DNA of 34,065 nt from Ramlibacter sp. GTDB lineage: Bacteria > Pseudomonadota > Gammaproteobacteria > Burkholderiales > Burkholderiaceae_C. The notes beneath the pieces were generated by a model that saw only the letters and a program-made list of their open reading frames with translations, searched no databases and was not told the DNA's origin. The translations under genes and the position numbers were made by a program. Below, one piece after another: positions 9,331-19,427 of this stretch. The DNA lies in NCBI RefSeq assembly GCF_028291745.1, contig NZ_JAQGNQ010000029.1:1-34065 (forward strand). Reading direction: 5' to 3'. How positions within the stretch are numbered: the stretch's first letter is position 1; every line of letters starts with the position of its first letter.

Positions 9331-10484
9331 GTTGGTTCCAGGTATTCGAAGGCGGCGAACTGCGTGATCTGCCGCGCGCTGAAATTGTCGTCGCTCACCA
9401 CCACCAGGGTGCGATGGCCATTGGGCAGCCGCGGGCCCCAGCACATGCCCTCCGTGTTGTCCAGGCGTGAGAGCCCAAGCTGCGCGAAGTCGGCGACCAG
9501 GCGCTTTGCCGCCGGCTGGTAGTCGCCGGGGCGCAGCCGGTCGAATGCCAGCGTGTCGCTGGCGGGGCGCGTGTCGATCGCATACAGGCGCAGCGACATC
9601 CCCACGCCCATGCTGTAGCCGCGCTCCAGCACCAGCATGCGGTCGGCGTCCAGCATCAGGATCTCGCTCACGCCGTTGTCGCTGAAGCCGCCCGGAATGG
9701 CGGGCGCATGCCGCACGGCATCGGGCAGGTAGGCGAGCTGGCGCACGGCGCGGCCGCTCGCGACGTCGAAGGCCGTGAAGCGGCACGGACCACCGGGCCG
9801 GCCCACGCCGGGCACCGGGCCGTCCTGCTGCAAGGCCGCCTCCATCGCCACCCAGGCGATGCGCGCGTCGGGCGTGAGCGCCAGGCCTTCGAAGGTGGTG
9901 TTGTCGCGGGCGCCGGTACCGGGTCGTTGCCCGAAGCCAAGGTGCCGCGGGATCTCGAACTCGCGCACGAGACTGCCATCCAGCCGCGACTCGCGCACGC
10001 CGGGCTGCTGGTCGACGCGCTCGTCGCCCTCGCTGGTCCACAGCACGCCGCGGCCGCCCGGCAGCAGGCGGATGGCCTCGGGGTCCACCACTTCGCCGCG
10101 CGTGCTGCGCTTGGGATAGGGCTGGCCGTCCGCTGCGCGCAGCGTGATCACGTCCAGCACCTCGACGCGCAGCTCGCCTTCGCGCAGGTCGACGTTCAAG
10201 GTGTAGAAGCGCGCCGGGTTCAGTTCGGACTTGTCATCGCTCAGCGTCACCCAGACCCCGGTGGCCGGATCGTGGTCGATGCCCGACAAGCCGCCGACGG
10301 TGGTGTTCTTGAACTGCAGGCGATGCGGCAGGACGGTCTCGCCAAGCAGTCGCAGTTGCGGCGGATCGGTGGGCGCCGGCGCCTCGGCACGCGTGGCGCA
10401 ACCTGCAAATGGCGCCACGCAGGCGGCCGCGGCGCCGCGCAGCAGCATGCGACGCGAGACCGGAGCAGACGAAGGCAAATTCAT
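9327..10484 (-). CDS. Tat-exported lipoprotein of the esterase-like/phytase-like family
   Basis: A 385-residue protein. Its N-terminus carries a twin-arginine pattern (SRRMLLRG), a hydrophobic stretch and a lipobox-like PFAGC, which suggests a Tat-exported lipoprotein. The rest matches the esterase-like activity of phytase family beta-propeller: repeated segments such as [41 protein letters not shown] and [11 protein letters not shown]. Members are often predicted phosphatases or esterases, but the substrate is unknown and I would not call it a phytase. It overlaps proC by 4 bp and is divergent from glpK across 51 bp. Confidence 0.85.
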   Translation of the reverse strand: MNLPSSAPVSRRMLLRGAAAACVAPFAGCATRAEAPAPTDPPQLRLLGETVLPHRLQFKNTTVGGLSGIDHDPATGVWVTLSDDKSELNPARFYTLNVDLREGELRVEVLDVITLRAADGQPYPKRSTRGEVVDPEAIRLLPGGRGVLWTSEGDERVDQQPGVRESRLDGSLVREFEIPRHLGFGQRPGTGARDNTTFEGLALTPDARIAWVAMEAALQQDGPVPGVGRPGGPCRFTAFDVASGRAVRQLAYLPDAVRHAPAIPGGFSDNGVSEILMLDADRMLVLERGYSMGVGMSLRLYAIDTRPASDTLAFDRLRPGDYQPAAKRLVADFAQLGLSRLDNTEGMCWGPRLPNGHRTLVVVSDDNFSARQITQFAAFEYLEPT

Positions 10485-10535
10485 GCGAGCGGGAGTCTAG
10501 CCGTCCGCGCGATGCATGAGGTACGCTGGGCGGCG

Positions 10536-12035
10536 ATGAAATACATCTTGGCCCTGGACCAGGGCACCACCAGTTCGCGCGCGATCGTGTTCGATCGCCA
10601 GGGCGGCGTGGTAGCCGTGGCGCAGCGCGAGTTCCGGCAGATCTTTCCGCAGCCGGGCTGGGTGGAGCACGATGCGCGCGAGATCTGGGCGACCCAGCAC
10701 GCCGTGGCGCTGGAAGCGATCGAGCGCTGCGGCGCGGGAGCGGATGCCTTCGTCGGCCTGGGCATCACCAACCAGCGCGAGACCACCGTGCTGTGGGACC
10801 GGGCCACCGGTCACCCGGTCGCCAACGCGATCGTCTGGCAAGACCGGCGCACCGCGGCGCGCTGCGACGAACTGCGCCGCGCCGGCCACGCGGCGCGCAT
10901 CCACCGCAAGACGGGCCTGGTGATCGACGCGTACTTCGCCGGCACCAAGCTCGAATGGCTGCTCGATCACGTGCCCGGTGCGCGCGCCCGCGCCGAGGCC
11001 GGCGAGCTGGCCTTCGGCACCGTCGACAGCTGGCTGGTCTGGAACCTCACCGGCGGCCGCGTCCACGCCACCGATGCCAGCAACGCCTCGCGCACGCTGC
11101 TGTTCAACCTGCACACCCAGGACTGGGACGACGAACTGCTGGCGCTGCTGCGCGTCCCGCGCGCCGTGCTGCCGGACGTGCTGCCTTCCAGCGGCGTGCT
11201 GGCGGAGACGGAGTCTTCGCTGCTCGGCGCCGCGCTGCCCATCGCGGGCATCGCCGGCGACCAGCAGGCCGCCACCTTCGGCCAGTCGTGCTTTGCCCCC
11301 GGCATGGCCAAGAACACCTAGGGCACCGGCTGCTTCATGTTGATGAACACCGGCGCTCAGCCGGTCAGCAGCCGCAACCGCCTGCTCACCACGGTGGGCT
11401 GGCAGGGGCCGGCGGGCAGCCACCGCACGGCCTATTGCCTGGAGGGCAGTGTCTTCATGGCCGGTGCCACCGTGCAGTGGCTGCGCGACGGTCTGCAGAT
11501 CATCCAGTCGGCGGCCGAAGTGGAGTCGCTCGCCGCCCAGGTCGACGACACCGGCGACGTCTACCTGGTGCCCGCGTTCGCAGGCCTGGGCACGCCCGAC
11601 TGGGACGGCTATGCGCGCGGCACGCTGGTGGGCATGACCCGCGGCACGACCCGCGCGCACATCGCCCGGGCCGCCCTGGAGGCGATCGCGCTGCAGTCGG
11701 CCGACGTGTTCGCGGCGATGACGCGCGATGCGCGCATTCCCTTGACGGAACTGCGCGTGGACGGCGGCGCCTCGCGCAACAATCTGCTGATGCAGATGCA
11801 GGCGGACTTCCTGGGCGTCGCCGTGGTGCGCCCGCAAGTGACGGAGACGACGGCGCTCGGCGCCGCCTACCTGGCCGGACTGGCCACCGGCTTCTGGAGC
11901 GGGGCCGACGAGATCGCGGCGCAGTGGCGCGCCGAGCGGCGCTTCGAGCCGCGCCTGGCCGAGAGCGCACGCACGGGCAAGCTGGCCCGCTGGCGGGAGG
12001 CGGTCGAGCGCGCGAAGAACTGGGCACGGCCTTGA
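10536..12035 (+). pseudogene. glpK: Glycerol kinase interrupted by one in-frame TAG codon
   Basis: Phosphorylates glycerol to sn-glycerol-3-phosphate. Read through, the frame gives 499 codons, the normal length, with N-terminal [37 protein letters not shown] and ASNASRT, then C-terminal [29 protein letters not shown] and [10 protein letters not shown]. Codon 262 (11319-11321) is TAG in the otherwise invariant stretch KNT-x-GTGCF, where Tyr is expected (TAC or TAT to TAG). Nothing else is degraded. The stop lies at the FGGY_N/FGGY_C junction. Internal ATGs at 11337 and 11343 could restart translation but would omit the GTGCF nucleotide-binding loop. It could be a recent null mutation, a base-call error or read-through. 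TAG ends ubiA and the gntR gene here, so recoding is unlikely. glpD overlaps its end; no glpF is present. Confidence 0.9.
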
Positions 12036-13633
12036 GCACCGCGGCTGCAACCGGCGCCGCCCCCACCCGGCGCGAGCAACTGCTGGGCCGGTTGGCCGAG
12101 GGCGGGACCTGGGACGTGGCCGTCGTGGGCGGCGGTGCCACCGGCCTGGGCGTGGCGCTCGATGCGGCGGCGCGGGGCTTCAGCGTGGTGCTGCTCGAGT
12201 CGCATGACTTCGCCAAGGGCACGTCGTCGCGCGCGACCAAGCTGGTGCACGGGGGCGTGCGCTACCTGGCGCAGGGCAATATCGGCCTGGTGCGCGAGGC
12301 GCTGCATGAGCGCACCACGCTGCTGCACAACGCGCCGCACCTGGCGCAGCCGCTGCCTTTCGTGATGCCCTCGTATCGGCTGTGGGAGACGCCCTTCTAT
12401 GGCGCCGGCCTGAAGATGTACGACGCGCTGGCCGGCGCGGCCCGCCTGGGTCCCACCGAATTTCTCGGACGCAGCCAGACCCTGGCCTGCCTGCCGACCG
12501 TGCGGCCGGAAGGCCTCAAGGGCGGCGTGAAGTACTGGGACGCGCAGTTCGACGACGCGCGCCTGGCACTCGCCCTCGCTCGCAGCGCCGCCGCCCGCGG
12601 TGCGCTGGTGGTCAACTACTGCGCCGTCACCTCCTTGCTGCATGCGCAAGGCAAGCTGGCCGGGCTGACCTGCTGCGACGCGGAGAGCGGACGCGCCTTC
12701 ACCGTGCGGTCCAGATGCATCGTCAACGCGACCGGGGTGTGGGTCGACCAGCTGCGGCAGGAAGACGCGCGCACCGCCGGCCGGCCGATCGGGCCGATGG
12801 TGGCGCCCAGCCAGGGAGTGCACGCGGTCGTCGATGCGCAGTTCCTTCCAGGCCGGCACGCGCTGCTGGTGCCCCGGACCAGCGATGGCCGCGTGCTGTT
12901 CGGCGTGCCGTGGATGGGCAAGGTCATCCTGGGCACCACGGACACCCCCCGCGGCGACCTGCCGCGCGAGCCGCGGCCGTTTCGCCAGGAGCTGGAATTC
13001 ATCCTGGGCGAGTCAGGCCGCTACCTGGTGCAGGCGCCGCGGCCGCAGGATGTGCGCAGCCTCTGGGTCGGCCTGCGTCCCCTGGTCAAGCCGCAGGGCG
13101 ACGACGGCGAGCCCACCAAGGCGATCAGCCGCGAGCACACCGTGCTGGTCAGCCGCAGCGGGCTGGTGACGGTCACCGGCGGCAAATGGACGACCTACCG
13201 GGCCATGGCCGAAGACGTGCTGGAGAACACTTTCGCAGCCGGACTGCTGCCGCGCCGCTCCGGCGGGGTCACGGCCGACCTGCCCCTGGTGGGCGCACCG
13301 GCCGCGGCCGCCGTGGCCACGCCGATCAGCGCCGCGCCCGGGCTGCATCTGTATGGCGGCGAGGCGGACCAGGTGGCCGCGCTGCCGGGCGCCGACCGCC
13401 ATCTCGGCGGCGGGCTGACCATCGCGATGGTGCGGTTTGCCGCCCGCCACGAATATGCCCGGACGGTGGAGGACGTGCTGGCGCGGCGCAGCCGCTTGCT
13501 GTTCACCGATGCGGCACTGGCCGGGTCGCTGGCCGCTGAGGTTGGCGCGGTGTTGCAGGAGGAGACGGGACGGGATCCGCAGGCGGCGGGCTTGCGCGAG
13601 CTGGCGGCCAGCTATTTGAAGATGCCCGCCTGA
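12032..13633 (+). CDS. glpD: Aerobic glycerol-3-phosphate dehydrogenase
   Basis: A membrane-associated FAD enzyme oxidising glycerol-3-phosphate to dihydroxyacetone phosphate and passing electrons to quinone. It has 533 residues. The FAD-binding motif [10 protein letters not shown] is at about 31-40, followed by [22 protein letters not shown], which is diagnostic for Glp[10 protein letters not shown] and [11 protein letters not shown] mark the later FAD and substrate regions. The start is taken as TTG 12032, which overlaps the glpK TGA (TTGA); no ATG or GTG lies between it and the FAD motif. This implies coupling to glpK translation, so the amber codon in glpK could be polar on glpD. Confidence 0.93.
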   Translation: MSTAAATGAAPTRREQLLGRLAEGGTWDVAVVGGGATGLGVALDAAARGFSVVLLESHDFAKGTSSRATKLVHGGVRYLAQGNIGLVREALHERTTLLHNAPHLAQPLPFVMPSYRLWETPFYGAGLKMYDALAGAARLGPTEFLGRSQTLACLPTVRPEGLKGGVKYWDAQFDDARLALALARSAAARGALVVNYCAVTSLLHAQGKLAGLTCCDAESGRAFTVRSRCIVNATGVWVDQLRQEDARTAGRPIGPMVAPSQGVHAVVDAQFLPGRHALLVPRTSDGRVLFGVPWMGKVILGTTDTPRGDLPREPRPFRQELEFILGESGRYLVQAPRPQDVRSLWVGLRPLVKPQGDDGEPTKAISREHTVLVSRSGLVTVTGGKWTTYRAMAEDVLENTFAAGLLPRRSGGVTADLPLVGAPAAAAVATPISAAPGLHLYGGEADQVAALPGADRHLGGGLTIAMVRFAARHEYARTVEDVLARRSRLLFTDAALAGSLAAEVGAVLQEETGRDPQAAGLRELAASYLKMPA

Positions 13634-13638
13634 CCGGC

Positions 13639-13717
13639 GTAGGCTGGGCTGCGCAACGCGCACCCCAGCGGTTTGCGCAGGCAGCAAAGCTGGGGTCGCT
13701 GCGCGAGCCCAGCCTAC
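13639..13717. repeat. GTAGG...CCTAC hairpin repeat after glpD
   Basis: The left arm 13639-13669 (GTAGGCTGGGCTGCGCAACG...) and right arm 13689-13717 (...GCGAGCCCAGCCTAC) pair over about 28 positions with small bulges. It resembles the element at 8397-8464 in its GTAGG/CCTAC ends and position just after a stop codon. It separates the glp genes from the ribosomal promoter and may block read-through. There is no T-tract. Confidence 0.75.
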
Positions 13718-13764
13718 GGGCGCCGGCTCAACCCGGGCTGGTTAGCCCGGCATGCAGGAGCCGT

Positions 13765-13793
13765 TTGACAGACCGCCAGACCCAATGCATAAT
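13765..13793 (+). promoter_or_regulatory. Sigma-70 promoter of the spc ribosomal operon
   Basis: TTGACA (13765-13770) and CATAAT (13788-13793) are separated by 17 bp, an almost consensus promoter. Transcription would start near 13800, giving a leader of about 187 nt before rplN. This is the best promoter-like sequence in the window and fits a highly expressed operon. It also shows that rplN starts a separate transcription unit here and does not depend on read-through from an S10 operon. Confidence 0.8.
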
Positions 13794-13799
13794 CGAGGG

Positions 13800-13986
13800 C
13801 TCGCCTTTTTGGAGGCGAGGTGGCTATGGCAAATCCAGTCGGTCAGCTTCAAAGGCTGGCAGACGTCGCCCAGACGGAATCAACGGGCCTGCGGGTCCCG
13901 AGACGACGGCGGGCCCAAGACTGCCCCGATGTCCCGCGAAAATGGTTTTTGCGGGGTGCGTTCGGGTCAAGTTGGGAATATACGAA
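13800..13986 (+). promoter_or_regulatory. Structured leader of the rplN operon
   Basis: The leader contains a stem CTCGCC/GGCGAG at 13800-13819 right at the expected transcription start. A second hairpin at 13933-13955 pairs CCCGCGAAAA with TTTTTGCGGG (one G-T wobble, TGG loop) about 30 nt before the start codon. No open frame with a convincing ribosome-binding site lies in it. A long leader may mean ribosomal-protein autoregulation, but I cannot match it to a known r-protein binding fold. Together with the repeat at 13639-13717 and the promoter, this accounts for the 353-bp gap after glpD. Confidence 0.5.
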
Positions 13987-14355
13987 ATGATCCAGACTGA
14001 ATCTCGGCTCGAAGTCGCCGACAACACCGGTGCGAAGTCCGTTCTTTGCATCAAGGTGCTGGGCGGCTCCAAGCGTCGCTACGCGAGCGTGGGCGACATC
14101 ATCAAGGTGAGCATCAAGGAAGCCGCTCCGCGGGGTCGCGTCAAGAAAGGCGAGATCTACAGCGCAGTGGTCGTCCGCACCGCCAAGGGCATCCGCCGCA
14201 GCGATGGCTCCCTCATCAAGTTCGACGGCAATGCCGCCGTTCTGCTCAACAACAAGCTGGAGCCCATCGGCACCCGTATCTTCGGCCCGGTCACGCGCGA
14301 ACTGCGTACCGAGAAGTTCATGAAGATCGTGTCGCTGGCCCCGGAAGTCCTGTAA
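13987..14355 (+). CDS. rplN: 50S ribosomal protein L14 (uL14)
   Basis: First gene of the spc operon, 122 residues, the usual length. [17 protein letters not shown] is the canonical N-terminus and [11 protein letters not shown] the conserved C-terminal segment; L14 binds 23S rRNA at the subunit interface. A longer open frame upstream is leader sequence, not protein. The ribosome-binding site is weak (GGGAA about 8 nt upstream). rplX follows after 11 bp. Confidence 0.98.
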   Translation: MIQTESRLEVADNTGAKSVLCIKVLGGSKRRYASVGDIIKVSIKEAAPRGRVKKGEIYSAVVVRTAKGIRRSDGSLIKFDGNAAVLLNNKLEPIGTRIFGPVTRELRTEKFMKIVSLAPEVL

Positions 14356-14366
14356 GGAACCCCGCC

Positions 14367-14681
14367 ATGAACAAGATCCGCAAAGGTGATGAGGTCATCG
14401 TCCTGGCCGGCAAGGACAAGGGCAAGCGCGGCCGCGTCGTGCTGCGCAAGGACGACGAGCATGTCGTCGTCGAAGGCATCAACCTGGTGAAGAAGCACAC
14501 CAAGCCGAACCCCATGAAGGGCGCCACGGGCGGCATCGTGGAAAAGTCCATGCCGATCCACCAGTCCAACGTGGCGATCTTCAACCCCGCCACCGGCAAG
14601 GCCGATCGCGTGGGCATCAAGGTCGACGGTGCCAACCGCAGCCGCGTGTTCAAGTCTTCCGGCGAAGCAATCAAGGTCTGA
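14367..14681 (+). CDS. rplX: 50S ribosomal protein L24 (uL24)
   Basis: 104 residues, same length as E. coli L24, an assembly-initiating protein of the large subunit. The KOW motif region reads [17 protein letters not shown], followed by [22 protein letters not shown] lies about 8 nt before ATG 14367. rplE starts 2 bp after the stop. Confidence 0.98.
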   Translation: MNKIRKGDEVIVLAGKDKGKRGRVVLRKDDEHVVVEGINLVKKHTKPNPMKGATGGIVEKSMPIHQSNVAIFNPATGKADRVGIKVDGANRSRVFKSSGEAIKV

Positions 14682-14683
14682 CC

Positions 14684-15223
14684 ATGTCCCGTCTGCAACA
14701 ACACTACCGCGACAAGGTCGCTCCCCAGCTGATCGAGAAGTTCGGCTACAAGTCGCCGATGCAGGTGCCGCGCATCACCAAGATCACGCTCAACATGGGC
14801 GTGAGCGAGGCGGTCGCCGACAAGAAGGTCATGGACAACGCCGTGGGCGACCTGACCAAGATCTCCGGCCAGAAGCCCGTGGTGACCAAGGCCAAGAAGG
14901 CCATCGCCGGCTTCAAGATCCGCGAAGGCCAGGCCATCGGCACGATGGTCACTCTGCGCGGCGCCCGGATGTACGAATTCCTCGACCGCTTCGTCACCGT
15001 GGCCCTGCCGCGCGTGCGCGACTTCCGTGGTGTCAGTGGTCGCGCCTTCGACGGCCGCGGCAACTACAACATCGGCGTCAAGGAACAGATCATCTTCCCG
15101 GAGGTCGAGTACGACAAGGTCGACGCCGTGCGCGGCCTGAACATCTCGATCACCACGACGGCCAAGACCGACGAAGAAGCCAAGGCGCTGCTCGCGGGCT
15201 TCCGTTTTCCCTTCAAGAACTGA
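14684..15223 (+). CDS. rplE: 50S ribosomal protein L5 (uL5)
   Basis: 179 residues, identical in length to E. coli L5, which binds 5S rRNA in the central protuberance. Conserved segments include [30 protein letters not shown] and [17 protein letters not shown]. In E. coli the S8 repressor site lies around the start of this gene; I did not identify an equivalent structure. AAGG precedes ATG 14684. Confidence 0.98.
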   Translation: MSRLQQHYRDKVAPQLIEKFGYKSPMQVPRITKITLNMGVSEAVADKKVMDNAVGDLTKISGQKPVVTKAKKAIAGFKIREGQAIGTMVTLRGARMYEFLDRFVTVALPRVRDFRGVSGRAFDGRGNYNIGVKEQIIFPEVEYDKVDAVRGLNISITTTAKTDEEAKALLAGFRFPFKN

Positions 15224-15232
15224 GGTTGTACC

Positions 15233-15538
15233 GTGGCTAAAACTGCCTTGATCCAGCGTGAACTCAAGCGTGACAAGCTGGTCGCCCAGTACGCGAAGAA
15301 GTACGAAGCGCTGAAGTCCATCGCCAACGATGCGAAGAAGAGCGACGACGAGCGCATGGCAGCCCGCCTGACGCTGCAGAAGCTCCCGCGCAACGCCAAT
15401 CCCACGCGCCAGCGCAACCGCTGCGAACTGACCGGCCGTGCCCGTGGCACCTTCCGCCAGTTCGGCATCGCGCGCCACAAGATCCGCGAGATGGCCTTCG
15501 CCGGCAACATCCCCGGCATCACCAAGGCCAGCTGGTAA
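15233..15538 (+). CDS. rpsN: 30S ribosomal protein S14 (uS14), zinc-free type
   Basis: 101 residues with a GTG start at 15233, preceded by GAGG. The sequence has the long form of S14 without the paired CxxC zinc motifs: only one Cys occurs, in [27 protein letters not shown] and [11 protein letters not shown] are typical of the 101-residue proteobacterial S14, which binds the 16S rRNA 3' domain. Confidence 0.98.
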   Translation: MAKTALIQRELKRDKLVAQYAKKYEALKSIANDAKKSDDERMAARLTLQKLPRNANPTRQRNRCELTGRARGTFRQFGIARHKIREMAFAGNIPGITKASW

Positions 15539-15559
15539 AGCAGGGCAGGAGAGACAACT

Positions 15560-15955
15560 ATGAGCATGAGTGATCCCATCTCCGACCTGCTGACGCGTAT
15601 CCGTAACGCGCAGATGGTCTCCAAGGCGACGGTGTCGGTGCCCTCTTCCAAGGTGAAGGTGGCCATCGCCCAGGTCCTGCAGGACGAGGGTTACATCGAC
15701 GGCTTCCAGGTGAAGAGCGAGAACGGCAAGTCCGAACTCCTGATCACGCTGAAGTACTACGCCGGCCGTCCGGTGATCGAGCGTATCGAACGCGTCAGCC
15801 GCCCCGGCCTGCGCGTCTACAAGGGCCGCAACGCGATCCCCCAGGTCATGAACGGCCTGGGTGTGGCGATCGTCACCACCCCGCAAGGCGTGATGACCGA
15901 CCGCAAGGCGCGCGCTACCGGTGTCGGTGGCGAAGTGCTGTGCTACGTGGCCTAA
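15560..15955 (+). CDS. rpsH: 30S ribosomal protein S8 (uS8)
   Basis: 131 residues. The N-terminus has [16 protein letters not shown] preceded by two extra residues; the first ATG (15560) is chosen because AGGAG lies 8-9 nt upstream. The C-terminus [20 protein letters not shown] is characteristic. S8 organises the central domain of 16S rRNA and is the spc-operon autorepressor in E. coli; whether that holds here is not shown by the sequence. Confidence 0.98.
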   Translation: MSMSDPISDLLTRIRNAQMVSKATVSVPSSKVKVAIAQVLQDEGYIDGFQVKSENGKSELLITLKYYAGRPVIERIERVSRPGLRVYKGRNAIPQVMNGLGVAIVTTPQGVMTDRKARATGVGGEVLCYVA

Positions 15956-15970
15956 GGGAAGGATAGAGCA

Positions 15971-16507
15971 ATGTCCCGAGTCGGAAAAATGCCGGTTGCC
16001 GTCCCCCAGGGCGTCGACGTGGCGATCAAGGAAGACCAGATCAGCGTCAAGGGCGCGGGCGGCACGCTGCTGCTCACGCAGAACGCACTGGTCAAGGTGA
16101 GCAACGAAGGCGGCAAGCTGACCTTCCTGCCCGCCGACGAATCGCGTGAAGCGAACGCCATGAGCGGCACCATGCGCCAGCTGGTGAACAACATGGTCAA
16201 CGGCGTCACCAAGGGCTTCGAGAAGAAGCTGAACCTGGTGGGCGTGGGCTACAAGGCTGCTGCCCAGGGCGGCAACAAGCTGAACCTCACGGTGGGCTAT
16301 TCGCACCCCGTGAACATCGACATGCCCGCGGGCATCACGGTGGCCACCCCGACCCCGACCGAGATCGTGGTCAAGGGCGCCGACCGCCAGCGCGTGGGCC
16401 AACTGGCCGCCGAGATCCGGGCTGTTCGTCCGCCTGAGCCCTACAAGGGCAAGGGCATCCGTTATTCGGACGAAAAGATCGTGATCAAAGAGACCAAGAA
16501 GAAGTAA
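15971..16507 (+). CDS. rplF: 50S ribosomal protein L6 (uL6)
   Basis: 178 residues. It starts [15 protein letters not shown] and ends with the conserved [16 protein letters not shown] and a lysine tail. L6 lies near the factor-binding centre of the 50S subunit. AAGGA is 7-8 nt upstream of ATG 15971. Confidence 0.98.
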   Translation: MSRVGKMPVAVPQGVDVAIKEDQISVKGAGGTLLLTQNALVKVSNEGGKLTFLPADESREANAMSGTMRQLVNNMVNGVTKGFEKKLNLVGVGYKAAAQGGNKLNLTVGYSHPVNIDMPAGITVATPTPTEIVVKGADRQRVGQLAAEIRAVRPPEPYKGKGIRYSDEKIVIKETKKK

Positions 16508-16518
16508 GGAGCATGACG

Positions 16519-16884
16519 ATGTTGACCAAGAAGGAACAGCGTCTGCGCCGCTCGCGCCAGACGCGCATCCGCATCGCGACGCAGGGCGTGGCTCGCCTGA
16601 CGGTGAACCGCACCAACCTGCATATCTACGCGACGCTGATTTCGGACGACGGCTCCAAGGTGCTGGCCACGGCCTCCACCGTCGAAGCCGGCCTGCGCAA
16701 GGAACTCGGTGGCTCCGGCAAGGGGGCCACGGTGGCCGCTGCGCAGGAGATCGGCAAGCGCATCGCCGAGAAGGCGAAGGCTGCCGGCGTCGAGAAGGTC
16801 GCTTTCGACCGCGCCGGTTTTGCCTACCACGGCCGCGTCAAGGCGCTGGCCGAAGCGGCTCGCGAAGCCGGCCTGCAGTTCTAA
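16519..16884 (+). CDS. rplR: 50S ribosomal protein L18 (uL18)
   Basis: 121 residues starting [16 protein letters not shown]. Two ATGs lie close together; 16519 is chosen over 16513 because AGGAG then sits 7 nt upstream instead of 1. L18 brings 5S rRNA to the central protuberance. The C-terminus [23 protein letters not shown] is diagnostic. Confidence 0.97.
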   Translation: MLTKKEQRLRRSRQTRIRIATQGVARLTVNRTNLHIYATLISDDGSKVLATASTVEAGLRKELGGSGKGATVAAAQEIGKRIAEKAKAAGVEKVAFDRAGFAYHGRVKALAEAAREAGLQF

Positions 16885-16902
16885 CGGACACGGATACACA
16901 AG

Positions 16903-17424
16903 ATGGCAAAGATTCAAGCTAACCGTCAGGGTGACGGTCCGGAAGACGGCCTGCGCGAGAAGATGATCGCGGTGAACCGCGTGACCAAGGTGGTCAAGGG
17001 CGGCCGGATCCTCGGTTTCGCCGCGCTCACCGTGGTCGGCGACGGCCAGGGCAAGGTCGGCATGGGCAAGGGCAAGTCCAAGGAAGTGCCGCTGGCCGTG
17101 CAGAAGGCGATGGAAGAAGCGCGCCGCAACATGACCAGCGTGTCGTTGAAGAACGGCACCATCCACCACCAGGTGCAAGGGCACCACGGTGCGGCCCACG
17201 TGATGATGGCACCCGCCGCCAAGGGCACCGGCATCATCGCCGGCGGCCCGATGCGCGCCGTGTTCGAAGTCATGGGCATCACCGACATCGTGGCCAAGAG
17301 TCACGGCACGTCCAACCCGTACAACATGGTTCGCGCCACGTTCGACGCGCTGCGCAACTCCACGACCCCCGGTCAGGTGGCTGCCAAGCGCGGCAAGTCG
17401 GTCGAAGACATCTTCGCCGCTTAA
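16903..17424 (+). CDS. rpsE: 30S ribosomal protein S5 (uS5)
   Basis: 173 residues. An N-terminal double-stranded-RNA-binding region ([19 protein letters not shown], then [20 protein letters not shown]) and a C-terminal domain with [18 protein letters not shown] identify S5, which affects decoding accuracy. The ribosome-binding site before ATG 16903 is weak. rpmD follows after 10 bp. Confidence 0.98.
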   Translation: MAKIQANRQGDGPEDGLREKMIAVNRVTKVVKGGRILGFAALTVVGDGQGKVGMGKGKSKEVPLAVQKAMEEARRNMTSVSLKNGTIHHQVQGHHGAAHVMMAPAAKGTGIIAGGPMRAVFEVMGITDIVAKSHGTSNPYNMVRATFDALRNSTTPGQVAAKRGKSVEDIFAA

Positions 17425-17434
17425 GGAATACGCA

Positions 17435-17620
17435 ATGGCTACCGAACAAAAGACCGTCAAGGTGCAGCTGGTGCGCAGCCCCATCGGCACCAAGCAGTCG
17501 CATCGCGACACCGTGCGCGGCCTCGGCCTGCGCAAGCTGAATTCCGTCAGGGAGCTGCAGGACACGCCCTCCGTGCGCGGCATGATCAACAAGATCGATT
17601 ACCTGGTGAAGGTGCTGTAA
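17435..17620 (+). CDS. rpmD: 50S ribosomal protein L30 (uL30)
   Basis: 61 residues with the short L30 fold: [20 protein letters not shown], then [11 protein letters not shown] and a [11 protein letters not shown] end. TAAGGA lies 7 nt before ATG 17435. Its TAA stop overlaps the rplO ATG by one base, which suggests coupled translation. Confidence 0.98.
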   Translation: MATEQKTVKVQLVRSPIGTKQSHRDTVRGLGLRKLNSVRELQDTPSVRGMINKIDYLVKVL

Positions 17621-18051
17621 TGGAACTCAACACCATCAAGCCGGCTGAAGGCTCGAACAAGGCGCGCCGCCGCGTCGGTCGCGGCATCGGCTCCGGCCTG
17701 GGCAAGACCGCCGGTCGCGGCCACAAGGGCCAGAAGTCCCGCGCGGGCGGCTATCACAAGGTCGGCTTCGAAGGCGGCCAGATGCCGCTGCAGCGTCGCC
17801 TGCCCAAGCGTGGCTTCAAGTCGCACAACCTGCAGTTCAACGGCGAGGTCACGCTGACGCAGCTCGAGCTGCTCGGCGCGGCCGAAGTCGACCTGCTGAC
17901 GCTGAAGGCGGCCAAGCTGGTGGGCCAGAACGTGAAGAACGTGAAGGTCATCAAGACCGGTGAACTCACCAAGGCCGTCAAGCTGACCGGCATCGGTGCG
18001 ACCGCGGGTGCCAAGGCTGCCATCGAGGCAGTCGGCGGCGCCCTGGCGTAA
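17620..18051 (+). CDS. rplO: 50S ribosomal protein L15 (uL15)
   Basis: 143 residues starting [20 protein letters not shown]. The basic Gly-rich extension [23 protein letters not shown] is characteristic of L15, an early 23S assembly protein. GAAGG within the end of rpmD serves as the ribosome-binding site. secY follows 31 bp downstream. Confidence 0.98.
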   Translation: MELNTIKPAEGSNKARRRVGRGIGSGLGKTAGRGHKGQKSRAGGYHKVGFEGGQMPLQRRLPKRGFKSHNLQFNGEVTLTQLELLGAAEVDLLTLKAAKLVGQNVKNVKVIKTGELTKAVKLTGIGATAGAKAAIEAVGGALA

Positions 18052-18082
18052 GTTGCAAGTCACTACTGACTGAAAGGCTCCC

Positions 18083-19402
18083 GTGGCAACCAACGCAGCC
18101 CAGATCGCGAAGACCGGCAAGTTCGGCGACCTCCGTCGCCGGCTGGTGTTCCTGCTGCTCGCCCTGGTGGTCTACCGGATCGGCGCGCACATTCCGGTGC
18201 CCGGCATCAACCCGGACCAGCTCGCGCAGCTGTTCAAGGGCCAGCAGGGCGGCATCCTGAGCCTGTTCAACATGTTCTCGGGTGGCGCGCTGTCGCGGTT
18301 CACGGTGTTCGCGCTGGGCATCATGCCGTACATCTCGGCCTCGATCATCATGCAGCTGCTGACTTACGTCCTGCCGCAGTTCGAGCAGCTGAAGAAGGAG
18401 GGCGAGGCCGGTCGCCGCAAGGTGACGCAGTACACCCGCTACGGCACGCTGGGCCTGGCGCTGTTCCAGTCGCTGGGCATCGCCATGGCGCTGGAAGGCT
18501 CCGCCGGCCTCGTGCTCAACCCGGGCTTCGGCTTCCGCATGACCGCCGTCGTCAGCCTCACGGCCGGCACGATGTTCCTGATGTGGCTGGGCGAGCAGAT
18601 CACCGAACGCGGTCTCGGCAACGGGATCTCGATCATCATCTTCTCCGGCATCGCGGCGGGCTTGCCCAACGCGATCGGCGGGCTGCTGGAACTGGTGCGC
18701 ACCGGTGCGATGGGTCCGCTGGTGGCGATCGTGATCGTCATCGTCGTCGCCCTGGTCACCTATGGCGTGGTGTTCGTCGAACGCGGCCAGCGCAAGATCC
18801 TCGTGAACTATGCGCGCCGCCAGGTGGGCAACAAGGTCTATGGGGGCCAGAGCTCGCACCTGCCGCTGAAGCTGAACATGGCCGGCGTGATCCCGCCGAT
18901 CTTCGCCTCGTCGATCATCCTGCTGCCGGCAACGGCGGTGAACTGGTTCTCGACGGGCGAAAGCATGCGCTGGTTGAAGGACATTGCCAGCACGCTCAGT
19001 CCCGGTCAGCCGATCTATGTCATGCTCTATGCAGGTGCGATCGTCTTCTTCTGCTTCTTTTACACGGCATTGGTCTTCAACAGCCGCGAGACGGCAGACA
19101 ACCTGAAGAAGAGCGGCGCCTTCGTTCCGGGCATCCGCCCGGGCGAGCAGACGGCGAAGTACATCGACAAGATCCTGGCCCGGCTCACGCTGGCCGGTGC
19201 GATCTACATCACCTTCGTGTGCCTGCTGCCGGAGTTCCTGATCCTGAAGTACAACGTTCCGTTCTACTTCGGCGGGACCTCCCTGCTGATCATCGTGGTG
19301 GTCACGATGGACTTCATGGCGCAGGTGCAGAACTACCTGATGAGCCAGCAATACGAATCGCTGCTGAAGAAGGCGAACTTCAAGACGTCGCTCGGCGGCT
19401 GA
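18083..19402 (+). CDS. secY: Protein translocase subunit SecY
   Basis: Central channel of the Sec translocon, 439 residues with ten predicted membrane helices. Visible hallmarks are [11 protein letters not shown] near the N-terminus (first helix), [13 protein letters not shown], the cytoplasmic loop before [28 protein letters not shown], and the C-terminal loop [18 protein letters not shown]. The start is GTG 18083 with GAAAGG upstream. As usual it sits at the end of the spc cluster. The next gene is rpmJ with no infA between, unlike some betaproteobacteria. Confidence 0.98.
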   Translation: MATNAAQIAKTGKFGDLRRRLVFLLLALVVYRIGAHIPVPGINPDQLAQLFKGQQGGILSLFNMFSGGALSRFTVFALGIMPYISASIIMQLLTYVLPQFEQLKKEGEAGRRKVTQYTRYGTLGLALFQSLGIAMALEGSAGLVLNPGFGFRMTAVVSLTAGTMFLMWLGEQITERGLGNGISIIIFSGIAAGLPNAIGGLLELVRTGAMGPLVAIVIVIVVALVTYGVVFVERGQRKILVNYARRQVGNKVYGGQSSHLPLKLNMAGVIPPIFASSIILLPATAVNWFSTGESMRWLKDIASTLSPGQPIYVMLYAGAIVFFCFFYTALVFNSRETADNLKKSGAFVPGIRPGEQTAKYIDKILARLTLAGAIYITFVCLLPEFLILKYNVPFYFGGTSLLIIVVVTMDFMAQVQNYLMSQQYESLLKKANFKTSLGG

Positions 19403-19427
19403 TCGGGTCCAGGTAATCACATTGCGG

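Noticed and set aside
10512..10536. Earlier in-frame ATG for glpK ([10 protein letters not shown]...)
   Set aside because: The family N-terminus is [11 protein letters not shown], matching ATG 10536; the upstream residues are not family-like.
10793..13633. 946-codon plus-strand frame that looks like a fusion ending in GlpD
   Set aside because: The first 410 codons are the out-of-frame shadow of glpK; only the part from TTG 12032 is GlpD. Not a fusion gene.
13752..14000. Possible small ORF in the rplN leader
   Set aside because: It starts before the promoter -35 box, has no ribosome-binding site, and its peptide has no recognisable feature. It overlaps the leader hairpins.
14318..16402. 694-codon minus-strand frame opposite rplX-rplF
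   Set aside because: Antisense to conserved ribosomal protein genes with His/Val/Leu-rich shadow composition; no ribosome-binding site or domain.
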